A DNA stretch of 32,456 nt from an uncultured Gammaproteobacteria bacterium (GTDB lineage: Bacteria; Pseudomonadota; Gammaproteobacteria; PS1; Pseudothioglobaceae). Below, one piece after another: positions 25,473 through 32,456 of the stretch. The DNA is taken from the NCBI GenBank assembly GCA_913020715.1, contig CAJVZH010000017.1:1-32456 (forward strand). The letters run 5' to 3'. The first letter of the stretch is position 1, and each line of letters begins with the position of its first letter. The position numbers and the translations under genes were made by a program. The notes below the pieces were generated by a model. That model did not search any database and was not told the DNA's origin. It worked only from the letters and a program-made list of their open reading frames with translations.

Positions 25473-25948
25473 ATTTTCTCCTAGGGTTTGATACAAAAAA
25501 GGCCCCACATCTCTGTAAAGCTCTAACGCGATACTTCCTTGTCTTTTGTGTGTCCGAAATGTTAAACAAGAAAGCTAAATTTATAAGCAGTGGCTAATTT
25601 TACAGTAAAGATACTTGATAATCTACCCGCTGCTCAAATTGGAAAGAGAGAAACTTACCACGATGAAAAAGTAAAAGGCTTAACTTTGCGAGGCACTTCC
25701 AAAGGATTTAGGCAGGGACTGTTCGGGTATGCACTTTTTGATTAGTGCCAGAGTTTTTCTAGGGAGTAATAAAGATTCTAAGGCTAAAAATACTTGGCTC
25801 AAGTAAATAATAATAGTGTTATCCCCTAAAGCACGCAAGTCTGAAAGCATTGTTCGATGAGCGCAGCCTTCATAACCTCAACTACTAACAATGGCAAACA
25901 GAACCACTAGTAAGAAAGAAATATCATGAAAAAAATCCTAGCACTTAA
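25473..25948. other. 476-bp gene-poor interval with an integrase remnant
   Basis: This stretch lies between the start of the SlyD-like gene and the end of the DUF2721 gene. It holds the ribosome site of the former and, on the plus strand, the N-terminal stump of a tyrosine integrase (25590-25745). The rest, about 25746-25948, shows no coding pattern that I can support. No tRNA or direct-repeat attachment site was found around it. Confidence 0.6.
25590..25745 (+). pseudogene. N-terminal fragment of a phage-type tyrosine integrase
   Basis: From GTG 25590 the frame encodes 51 residues. It begins MANFTVKILDNLP and contains GKRETYHDEKVKGLTLR, which matches the N-terminal arm-binding domain (DUF4102 type) of tyrosine integrases of phages and genomic islands: TGKR-x-TY-x-D-x-K-V-x-GL-x-LRV. 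The expected continuation (V-T-x-x-G-x-K-S-F) degrades after TSKG, and the frame stops at TAG. No core-binding or catalytic domain (R-H-R-Y) is found downstream. It is a relic of a past insertion. Confidence 0.65.
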
Positions 25949-26323
25949 TCAGCTATCCAGCTCTATCATTAAGGCTCTGGTTGACAAAAGCGTCTCAATC
26001 AGAGCGTAGACGAGTGATGCCACCAATAACAACAAGCTAAAACCAAACAGGTAAACACCAAGTAACTCATAGTCTACAAATAGACCAAAGATGGAAAACA
26101 CACAAAAAATAAAACTGATAATCCCGTAGGTTTGCATTTGTTTGATGTACTCAATGCGTTTTTTCAAAATTATCAGCTGCTCTTTAGTTTGCACACGACT
26201 AAGTTCATTTTTTTGTTTATTCATTTGACGAATTAACAACCCAAGTGTTTGAAATCGATTGGTATAGGCAAGCAAAAGCAAAGAAATCCCCGGAAAAAGA
26301 AGTGCGGGTGTTGTTAGATCCAT
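25949..26323 (-). CDS. DUF2721 membrane protein
   Basis: A 124-residue protein starting MDLTTPALLFPGISLLLLAY, a hallmark N-terminus of the DUF2721 family, whose function is unknown. One membrane segment lies near residues 5-21, then a charged helix (about 33-62), then two more membrane segments (about 66-86 and 89-112). It begins 69 nt after the eda stop on the same strand and may be read through from the Entner-Doudoroff operon. Confidence 0.85.
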   Translation of the reverse strand: MDLTTPALLFPGISLLLLAYTNRFQTLGLLIRQMNKQKNELSRVQTKEQLIILKKRIEYIKQMQTYGIISFIFCVFSIFGLFVDYELLGVYLFGFSLLLLVASLVYALIETLLSTRALMIELDS

Positions 26324-26392
26324 AAGAATTCAACGCATATGGCAAGACTAGATTTGAGCACAATCAAATTCAAGATCTGCAAACTAAAAAAT

Positions 26393-27046
26393 TCATGACT
26401 CATAAGACGACATGGTGTTTAAATTGCTTGAGGCGTATCTGGCCAAATCTTTTACGCCTGACCAATCACGCTTTTCAACCAAAGTTGGTGGTGTCAGCCA
26501 AGTTCCACCCACACACATTACATTTGGCAGTTGCAGATAATCACGCGCATTGTCGGCGGTAACTCCTCCAGTTGGACAAAACTCCAATTGAGGAAGTGGA
26601 CCGTAGACTGACTTCAGAAAACTTGGCCCACCTACAATAGACGCAGGAAACAATTTGAGTTTGTAAAAGCCGAATTCCATAGCTGTCATAATTTCACTTA
26701 CTGTGGATACGCCTGGCAAAAACGGCATATTGCTCTGAGCGCCAAAATCCAACAATTCAGATGTAGAGCCAGGACTAACAATAAAATCAGCACCCATATC
26801 AATACATGCTTTAAACTGGTCTACATTGGTTACTGTGCCAGCGCCGATGATTGCTTCGGGGTAGAGTTGTTTTAGTTGCTTAATGGCGCTGAGTCCATAT
26901 TCACTTCGTAATGTAACCTCCAGTACTGTTAAACCCCCCTCGATGAGGGCCCGACCTATTCCTGCGGTTTGTTGCGCATCATTCAGCTTAAGAACTGGCA
27001 TGACGCCGTTCATCTTACAAATTGAATCAATTGTTTTTGTGTGCAT
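26393..27046 (-). CDS. eda: KDPG/KHG aldolase
   Basis: Cleaves 2-keto-3-deoxy-6-phosphogluconate to pyruvate and glyceraldehyde-3-phosphate, the last step of the Entner-Doudoroff pathway. It is a 217-residue class I aldolase with the Schiff-base lysine K131 in YKLKLFPAS, E43 in EVTLRSE, and the phosphate-binding GGVTADNARDYL (about 170). It is the last enzyme gene of the cluster, 10 nt after glk. Confidence 0.96.
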   Translation of the reverse strand: MHTKTIDSICKMNGVMPVLKLNDAQQTAGIGRALIEGGLTVLEVTLRSEYGLSAIKQLKQLYPEAIIGAGTVTNVDQFKACIDMGADFIVSPGSTSELLDFGAQSNMPFLPGVSTVSEIMTAMEFGFYKLKLFPASIVGGPSFLKSVYGPLPQLEFCPTGGVTADNARDYLQLPNVMCVGGTWLTPPTLVEKRDWSGVKDLARYASSNLNTMSSYES

Positions 27047-27056
27047 ATATAGTTCG

Positions 27057-28037
27057 CTAATGAGTGGCGTTATTTATAATTTGAGCTGCGCCTAGCAGCC
27101 CCATGTATCGAGTTGTTGAGATAAAAATAGGTATGTCTGACATATAGGATTGCAGGCGACCCTTGTCCTCAAAACACTTTTTAAAGTCACTAGCCAAGAA
27201 CAAGTCAAGAAAATTCCGAATGACGCCGCCAGTAATATAGACACCGCCCAAAGCGCCCATATTCAAAGCAGAATCTCCTGCAACACGGCCAAAAATTTGA
27301 CAAAATAACTGCAATGTATCATAAGACAGTTGATCTGCATTAGAGCTTGTCGCAGCACTGGTTATCTCAGCAGGGGTTTTGAATTTTGCCTCTTGTCCAC
27401 AAATTTCAGCCAGAGCTTGATACAAATTCAATATTCCTGGTCCAGATAAAATGCGCTCTACTGAAACATGTCCATATTTTTTCTGTAAGTGGGTCAATAC
27501 TTTGAACTGCAGTTCGGAGTTTGGCGCAAAATCAACGTGGCCACCTTCGCCCGGAGTTGTCAACCAGCCTTTTGGCAATTTTAACAATCCACAAACGCCC
27601 AAACCAGTTCCAGCACCAATCGCCAATCTTTGTCTTTCAGGGCGCATACAGCCAGCATTAACAACCCGCAGATCATTAGGCGGAAGAGCTGTTGTGGCAA
27701 GCGCTTGAGCTGAAAAATCATTTAACCAATGAATAGGTATATCGTTTAATGCCGAAGTCACATCATTTTTGTTTATGTGCCAATGGTTATTGGCAAGTTT
27801 AAATGATTTCGAATGAACAGCTCCAGCTATCGCAAAACATGCTGAATTAATGGTTACATCCGTAAACTCACTTAAATAGCTTTTTATCGCTTGTTGAAAA
27901 TTAGCAAACTCAGTACACGGCAAATATCGAATATTTTCCAAATCAGAGGTGCCAACCTTTACAACAGAGAAACGAGCATTTGTTGCGCCAATATCACCCA
28001 CTAAATTATATTGTCCCATATGTTTTGTACCTTTCAT
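27057..28037 (-). CDS. glk: glucokinase
   Basis: Phosphorylates glucose with ATP, supplying glucose-6-phosphate to Zwf. It is of the E. coli Glk type, with an N-terminal phosphate motif VGDIGATNARFS, the GAGTGLGVC motif, the active-site NDFSAQAL, and GEGGHVDFAP, which holds the conserved Glu/His of the sugar site. The ATG at 28037 has TAAGG six nt upstream and is preferred; an ATG at 28019 is also possible with a weaker site, and a TTG at 28055 is less likely. It lies between edd and eda in the operon. Confidence 0.95.
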   Translation of the reverse strand: MKGTKHMGQYNLVGDIGATNARFSVVKVGTSDLENIRYLPCTEFANFQQAIKSYLSEFTDVTINSACFAIAGAVHSKSFKLANNHWHINKNDVTSALNDIPIHWLNDFSAQALATTALPPNDLRVVNAGCMRPERQRLAIGAGTGLGVCGLLKLPKGWLTTPGEGGHVDFAPNSELQFKVLTHLQKKYGHVSVERILSGPGILNLYQALAEICGQEAKFKTPAEITSAATSSNADQLSYDTLQLFCQIFGRVAGDSALNMGALGGVYITGGVIRNFLDLFLASDFKKCFEDKGRLQSYMSDIPIFISTTRYMGLLGAAQIINNATH

Positions 28038-28075
28038 AATCAACCTTACCGCCAAATCTTAAACGTCACAAGCCC

Positions 28076-29905
28076 TTACTTGGAAGGCCAAAAACAACTT
28101 GCGCCGAACTCTGCACTACTTACGCCTTGACGCATGTGCACAAACAACTCACGACCCATGCCATAAGCACTTGTTTTATCGCTCAGCTGAGCGAATGTTC
28201 TTTGGCCTAACTCATCTTCACTCACCAACAAATTCAGCTGGTTACTGCCACAATCCAGTGTTATCACATCACCATCTTGTATTTTTGCGATTATGCCACC
28301 GTCAAGGGCCTCAGGCCAAAGCTTCGTGGCAGCCGGAACCTTACCGGAAGCGCCAGACAAGCGCCCATCTGTAACCAGAGCAACCTTAAATCCCCGGTCC
28401 TGCAGGACACCGAGATAAGTTATCAGTTGGTGTAATTCTGGCATGCCGCACGCCTGTGGGCCCTGAAACCTCACCACTGCAATCAAATCCTTCTCCATTT
28501 TGCCAAGATCAAATGCATCTTTTAAAGCCTGTTGAGAATCAAACACCATTGCAGGAGCAGTTATTTGTTGACACTCCTTGGCTACCGCTGAAACTTTCAT
28601 CACACTGCGACCTAGATTTCCAGTTAATAGAGTCAAACCACCTGTTGTAGCAAAAGGTGAACTTGCCGGTCGCAAGACATCCAATTGAGCGGAGCTTTTT
28701 GGTGCATCTTGCCAATCAATCTTATTATCTTTGAGGGTCGGCTCCTTGGTGAAATTAGCAAGACCAAAACCTAGTATTGTGTACACATCTTCATGCAACA
28801 GTCCAGCCTCTAACAGAGTTCGGATGACGAAAGGTACACCACCTGCCGCATGAAACACATTGATATCTGCTTCACCATTGGGGTATATGCGTGTTATGCT
28901 GGGAGTGATTTCTGATAATGCAGAAAAATCATCCCAATTGATGATGATGCCGGCGGCTCTGGCAATGGCCACAAGGTGCATAACATGGTTGCTGGATCCA
29001 CCGGTTGCCAGCAGCGCAACAATTGCATTAACAATGGTTTTTTCACTGATGATTTTTGCCAGACTGGCCTTATCTTGCGAGCGGGTTAGCTTAACCGCCT
29101 GCTGCGCAGCGGCTTTTGTAAGAACATCTCTGAATTCACCTTCGGGTGGCACAAAGGACGAGCCCGGCAAGTGCAAGCCCATGACTTCCATTAACAGTTG
29201 ATTGCTGTTGGCTGTACCATAAAAGGTGCAGGTTCCAGCGCCATGGTAAGAGGCCATTTCACATTCCAGTAACTCATCTCGAGTCGCCTTTCCCTCAGCA
29301 TACAATTGCCGAATTCGAGCTTTTTCTTTATTGGGCAAGCCGGATGGCATCGGGCCCGCAGGGACAAATACAAAAGGCAGGTGGCCAAAGCTGAGTGCGC
29401 CAATTAATAAACCGGGTACTATCTTATCGCATACGCCTAAGCATAAGCCGGCATCAAATAAGTTATGAGACAAGGCAATGGCTGTTGACATGGCAATCAC
29501 ATCGCGACTGAATAAGCTTAAATCCATGCCGTCATGACCTTGGGTCACGCCGTCACACATAGCCGGAACACCAGCTGCAAACTGTGCAACACTGCCCATC
29601 TCTGCCACTGCTTCTTTAAGAATTTTTGGAAACCTCTGATAAGGCTGATGAGCAGACAAGATATCGTTATAAGCGGAGATAATGCCGATGTCTGATTGCA
29701 GCATGGATTTAAGTATGTCCTTCTCACCTTGACCACAAGCGGCTACGCCGTGTGCTAAATTACCACAAGATAACATCTCTCTGGAAGCCTTGCCGGTATC
29801 CATGACAGACATGCGTTGCAAATAGTCTGCGCGGCTTTGCTGGCTGCGCTTGACAATATTGGCCGTAATTTTATTTAATGATGGATTGATCAAGGAAGTC
29901 TTCAT
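28076..29905 (-). CDS. edd: 6-phosphogluconate dehydratase
   Basis: A [4Fe-4S]-dependent dehydratase (IlvD/Edd family) turning 6-phosphogluconate into KDPG. At 609 residues it has Edd length. Family motifs include [58 protein letters not shown] with the cluster Cys, and [16 protein letters not shown]. Its need for an iron-sulfur cluster is met by the isc system in the same window. It lies 19 nt downstream of pgl. Confidence 0.97.
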   Translation of the reverse strand: MKTSLINPSLNKITANIVKRSQQSRADYLQRMSVMDTGKASREMLSCGNLAHGVAACGQGEKDILKSMLQSDIGIISAYNDILSAHQPYQRFPKILKEAVAEMGSVAQFAAGVPAMCDGVTQGHDGMDLSLFSRDVIAMSTAIALSHNLFDAGLCLGVCDKIVPGLLIGALSFGHLPFVFVPAGPMPSGLPNKEKARIRQLYAEGKATRDELLECEMASYHGAGTCTFYGTANSNQLLMEVMGLHLPGSSFVPPEGEFRDVLTKAAAQQAVKLTRSQDKASLAKIISEKTIVNAIVALLATGGSSNHVMHLVAIARAAGIIINWDDFSALSEITPSITRIYPNGEADINVFHAAGGVPFVIRTLLEAGLLHEDVYTILGFGLANFTKEPTLKDNKIDWQDAPKSSAQLDVLRPASSPFATTGGLTLLTGNLGRSVMKVSAVAKECQQITAPAMVFDSQQALKDAFDLGKMEKDLIAVVRFQGPQACGMPELHQLITYLGVLQDRGFKVALVTDGRLSGASGKVPAATKLWPEALDGGIIAKIQDGDVITLDCGSNQLNLLVSEDELGQRTFAQLSDKTSAYGMGRELFVHMRQGVSSAEFGASCFWPSK

Positions 29906-29924
29906 GACAGTAGGTTGAAATTTA

Positions 29925-30659
29925 TTATGGACACCAGTAAATACTCATTGGTTGGGTTAAAAAAGCATAAATCGGCATTTGACTTGCGTCTTTGTTGTTC
30001 ATAGCAAGCTCAAGAGTGCTGAGCTTGTCCTTGCCGGTGATATGCAAAATGATATTGTTGGCACGACTGATGGCACTGCGCGACAGACTCATGCGTTGAT
30101 AAGGGGCGCTTGTCGGCGTGGTAGCAATGCAGGTATGCTGATAATCAGGATCCATTGCCAAAGTCAATTCTTCACTGCAGGGAAACAGGGACGCTGTGTG
30201 GCCATCGTTGCCCATGCCTAACACCACAACATCAAAAGGTTGTTTGATGTTTTGCAAAGCTTTTTCACATTCAGCTAAACCGTCGAATGCCGTTTTGGCC
30301 TCGTTTTTCATTGGTACAAAATTTGCTTTAGATGCATAATTTACAAGCAGATGAGTCCTAACTAAGTGCTCATTGCTGCCGTCACTTATACTTGACACCC
30401 AGCGCTCATCCACTAACGACAAGTCTATTTTGCTCCAATCCAGCTCAAATGTTGAGAGTTTTTCAAATAATGCGATAGGAGTGCGCCCGCCAGACACTGC
30501 CAAACTGGCACGCTGGTCTTGCGATAGCCCCTGAGAGAATAATTGCCCAATTGTCTGACTTAACTCTTCAGACAATTGCTCAGCACTATTCACGCCGTGC
30601 CAGTTAATATGCTCGGGTAAGTAATCCGGCTTATTGATCTTCATACCATTGATGCCCAT
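29925..30659 (-). CDS. pgl: 6-phosphogluconolactonase (DevB/SOL type)
   Basis: Hydrolyses 6-phosphogluconolactone made by Zwf. The 244-residue protein has the SOL-family motifs LAVSGGRTP near residue 52, LSLVDERWV and VVLGMGNDGHTASLFP. The start is uncertain: ATG at 30659 overlaps the zwf end by 29 nt, and an ATG at 30644 would overlap by 14 nt; neither has a clear ribosome site, and translation may be coupled to zwf. Confidence 0.94.
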   Translation of the reverse strand: MGINGMKINKPDYLPEHINWHGVNSAEQLSEELSQTIGQLFSQGLSQDQRASLAVSGGRTPIALFEKLSTFELDWSKIDLSLVDERWVSSISDGSNEHLVRTHLLVNYASKANFVPMKNEAKTAFDGLAECEKALQNIKQPFDVVVLGMGNDGHTASLFPCSEELTLAMDPDYQHTCIATTPTSAPYQRMSLSRSAISRANNIILHITGKDKLSTLELAMNNKDASQMPIYAFLTQPMSIYWCP

Positions 30660-32121
30660 ATTTTTGAATCAGTTGTCGAGCCTCAATCGGCCCAGAACTT
30701 CCAGCTGGATAAGGGTGGAGTGGCTGAGAAGATTGGTCGCATGCACCTATCACCTGATCACACCACGCCCATGCCAGCTCAACTTCATTTCTGCCCACAA
30801 ATAGACTTTGATCTCCCTTGAGAACCTCAAATAATAATCTTTCATAAGCATCAGGAATTCTAGATGCTTGTTGGGATTCAATAAAATCAAGATGCAATGG
30901 ATCGCGTCTCAGGCGCATACCTTGTTCTATTCCTTGACTTTTAGTCAACATTTGCAGTGAAATTCCCTCTGTCGGTTGCAGTCGAATAATCAGAGTATTG
31001 CGCACAATACTTTTTTGATCGGTGTCGAAAACATGATGAGGATCGGGCTTAAAGTGGACAACAATCTCGGTGACTTTCTCCGCCATTCGCTTGCCGGTTC
31101 GCAAATAAAAAGGCGTGCCCGACCAGCGCCAATTGTCAATTTCTGCGCGAATACAAATAAATGTTTCTGTTTCACTTTGAAACTTAGCGCCAACTTCATT
31201 CAGATAACCCGGCACAAAACCGTCTGCGCACTGTCCATCACCATATTGACCTCGAATGACATTATCAGGGATGTTCCCTGAAGAAATCGGCCGCAAGGCT
31301 TGTAATACCTGTTCTTTTTCGTTACGGATACTTTGTGCATTTAACTGCGCAGGAGGCTCCATGGCAACAAGACACAACAGCTGCAGAAGATGGCCTTGTA
31401 TCATGTCACGCATTTGGCCTACATCGTCATAATAACCCCATCGGTCTTCAATACCCACTGATTCAACAGCAGTTATCTCAACATAGTCAATATTTTTGTG
31501 ACTCCACTGATTGGCTAAAATGGAATTGCCAAAACGCAGAGCAATAAGATTTTGCACCGTCTCTTTGCCCAGATAGTGGTCGATTCGATATATTTGTGAC
31601 TCATCAAAATAATACGCTAATTTATCATTGATAGCCTTTGAAGATGCTAGATCACAACCAATAGGTTTTTCTGCAACAATTTTACTTGTGCTTATTACTG
31701 CGCCAACTTTGTTAAGATTCTCACATATTGGCTCAATAAGGCTCGGAGGTGTTGCTAAATAATAAGTGGCCACAGCCCCCGCAGATTCCACAGCACTTTT
31801 TAATTTAATGTAGTCACTTGACTCCAATAGCTCTAATTGAATATAATCAATTCGATCTATTAGAGATTGACAAGTGTCAATGTCTTTTTGACTTTGCGGC
31901 GCAAAGGTGGCGAGAGCACTTGATACCTTTTGTCTAAACTGCTCTGAAGTCGACTGATTCCTGCCGACAGCAAGTATTTTTAATGTTGGCGCCAGTAAAC
32001 CGGCTCGTTGCAGCTGATACCAAGCAGGGAATATTTTCCGCAGAGATAAATCTCCGGTGGCTCCAAACAGAACAAATACTTGGGTATTGTTTGAGCAATT
32101 GTTTTTAAGACTATCAGACAT
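30631..32121 (-). CDS. zwf: glucose-6-phosphate 1-dehydrogenase
   Basis: Oxidises glucose-6-phosphate with NAD(P)+ and starts the Entner-Doudoroff route here. The 496 residues include the dinucleotide motif GATGDLSLRK (20-29), EKPIG (151-155) and the substrate-binding RIDHYLGKE (179-187). It heads the zwf-pgl-edd-glk-eda operon. The start ATG has no Shine-Dalgarno sequence and is overlapped by a 20-codon upstream ORF, so translation may be coupled. No adjacent HexR-type regulator gene is seen in the window. Confidence 0.97.
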   Translation of the reverse strand: MSDSLKNNCSNNTQVFVLFGATGDLSLRKIFPAWYQLQRAGLLAPTLKILAVGRNQSTSEQFRQKVSSALATFAPQSQKDIDTCQSLIDRIDYIQLELLESSDYIKLKSAVESAGAVATYYLATPPSLIEPICENLNKVGAVISTSKIVAEKPIGCDLASSKAINDKLAYYFDESQIYRIDHYLGKETVQNLIALRFGNSILANQWSHKNIDYVEITAVESVGIEDRWGYYDDVGQMRDMIQGHLLQLLCLVAMEPPAQLNAQSIRNEKEQVLQALRPISSGNIPDNVIRGQYGDGQCADGFVPGYLNEVGAKFQSETETFICIRAEIDNWRWSGTPFYLRTGKRMAEKVTEIVVHFKPDPHHVFDTDQKSIVRNTLIIRLQPTEGISLQMLTKSQGIEQGMRLRRDPLHLDFIESQQASRIPDAYERLLFEVLKGDQSLFVGRNEVELAWAWCDQVIGACDQSSQPLHPYPAGSSGPIEARQLIQKYGHQWYEDQ

Positions 32122-32176
32122 AATTGTAAATTTTATTTAAATCAATTCCAACAGCGGTTGTAATAACTACTACCAT
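32114..32176 (-). CDS. possible 20-codon upstream ORF overlapping the zwf start
   Basis: An ATG-started frame (MVVVITTAVGIDLN...) runs through the zwf leader and stops at a TGA inside the zwf start region, overlapping by 8 nt (ATGTCTGA). A weak purine stretch (GAGAAC) precedes it. Ribosomes ending here could re-initiate at zwf, which lacks its own ribosome site. It is unproven and might be chance. Confidence 0.3.
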   Translation of the reverse strand: MVVVITTAVGIDLNKIYNYV

Positions 32177-32220
32177 TTTTGTTCTCAGAAATATAGACAA
32201 TTTCCTACTCCAATCGAATC

Positions 32221-32249
32221 CACATAGTTTATCGCCACAATTATGTCAA
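32221..32249 (-). promoter_or_regulatory. candidate promoter of the zwf operon
   Basis: On the minus strand a perfect TTGACA (32244-32249) is followed after exactly 17 nt by TATGTG (32221-32226), a poor -10. A weak -10 would fit an activated promoter. The leader to zwf would be close to 95 nt. Confidence 0.4.
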
Positions 32250-32337
32250 TGTGTATCAAAGCATTACAATTCGGCATGACAACTGCTAGCGGCTGATAAG
32301 TGTGTGATCGAAAAATCACTCTAATAGCTTATAAGGC

Positions 32338-32456
32338 TTACTGATCCCTGCGCAATAAACGCACGTTATCAACACGCAGTACCACGCCATTTTGATTTCC
32401 CCAGTCAGGGAATATCACCAGTGGCGTATTGACATCGGTCAGGTTCAAAGTGGAGC
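32338..32456 (-). CDS. 3' end of a probable carbohydrate-binding or glycoside hydrolase protein
   Basis: The last 38 codons of a minus-strand gene entering from beyond the window; the stop TAA is at 32338-32340. The readable tail, with TPLVIFPDWGNQNGVV then RVDNVRLL, resembles the last strands of the jelly-roll, carbohydrate-binding-like domains that end secreted glucan-active enzymes of marine bacteria, where a V-D-N-V-R pattern closes the fold. Identification from so short a piece is tentative. It lies about 216 bp upstream of zwf on the same strand, so it may belong to a sugar-polymer utilisation locus. Confidence 0.5.
   Translation of the reverse strand, partial: STLNLTDVNTPLVIFPDWGNQNGVVLRVDNVRLLRRDQ

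Noticed and set aside
32251-32267. TGTATCAAAGCATTACA, a HexR-like palindrome upstream of zwf
   Set aside because: Half-sites resemble HexR boxes but the spacing is two bases too long, and no hexR gene is in view.
1-32456. CRISPR arrays, intact insertion sequences, defence or secretion systems
   Set aside because: No regularly spaced repeats, terminal inverted repeats with transposase, or recognisable defence genes were found on reading through both strands.

Overview
The window looks like a chromosomal segment of a free-living, probably marine gammaproteobacterium with moderate-to-low GC. This rests on the complete isc operon with gammaproteobacterial-type proteins (IscR C92/C98/C104/H107, IscS K206/C328, IscU with the HscA-binding LPPVK motif), cysE directly upstream of iscR, a LpxL-type acyltransferase, apbC, metG, rsgA and a complete Entner-Doudoroff cluster. 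The genus cannot be fixed from the sequence alone.

Layout. (1) 1-2296, minus strand: a tandem-domain SagB-like nitroreductase, a possible 40-residue gene, a small membrane-anchored periplasmic protein and the 5' part of a lipoprotein c-type cytochrome, closely packed and probably co-transcribed. (2) 2359-4089: a SelO (YdiU) protein AMPylase with the C-terminal SCSS redox tail. (3) 4090-4733: a gene-poor stretch holding what looks like a decayed reading frame. (4) 4734-6754, plus strand: a PAF-acetylhydrolase-like alpha/beta hydrolase, a TetR-type regulator with a candidate operator, and a possible 41-residue basic mini-gene. (5) 6791-8929, minus: metG followed after 11 nt by tRNA-Ser(GGA) and a terminator. 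(6) 9021-15334: plus-strand apbC facing the tail of the minus-strand iscR-iscS-iscU-iscA-hscB-hscA-fdx operon, so an Fe-S carrier lies next to the Fe-S assembly machine. (7) 15414-21812, minus: cysE, then an upstream operon ilvE - zinc-finger protein - aroK - TolC-like protein - M61 peptidase - LpxL-like acyltransferase, joined by 2-14 nt gaps or short overlaps. A strong terminator hairpin in the ilvE leader suggests attenuation. (8) 22070-24338, plus: an M48 membrane metallopeptidase and rsgA. (9) 24348-25472, minus: SlyD-like prolyl isomerase and a zinc-ribbon methyltransferase. (10) 25473-25948: a gene-poor stretch with the N-terminal stump of a tyrosine integrase. (11) 25949-32121, minus: zwf-pgl-edd-glk-eda and a DUF2721 protein. 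These enzymes take glucose to pyruvate plus glyceraldehyde-3-phosphate. The 3' end of what is probably a carbohydrate-active protein gene sits just upstream of zwf, suggesting a polysaccharide or glucan utilisation region extending beyond the window.

Most of the window is conserved housekeeping sequence. The most interesting non-coding signal is the ilvE leader terminator with Ile/Leu-rich reading frames. Others are the possible mini-genes at 553-675 and 6629-6754, an apparently leaderless cysE, an upstream ORF overlapping the zwf start, and the integrase stump. I found no CRISPR array, intact insertion sequence or clear new multi-gene defence system.
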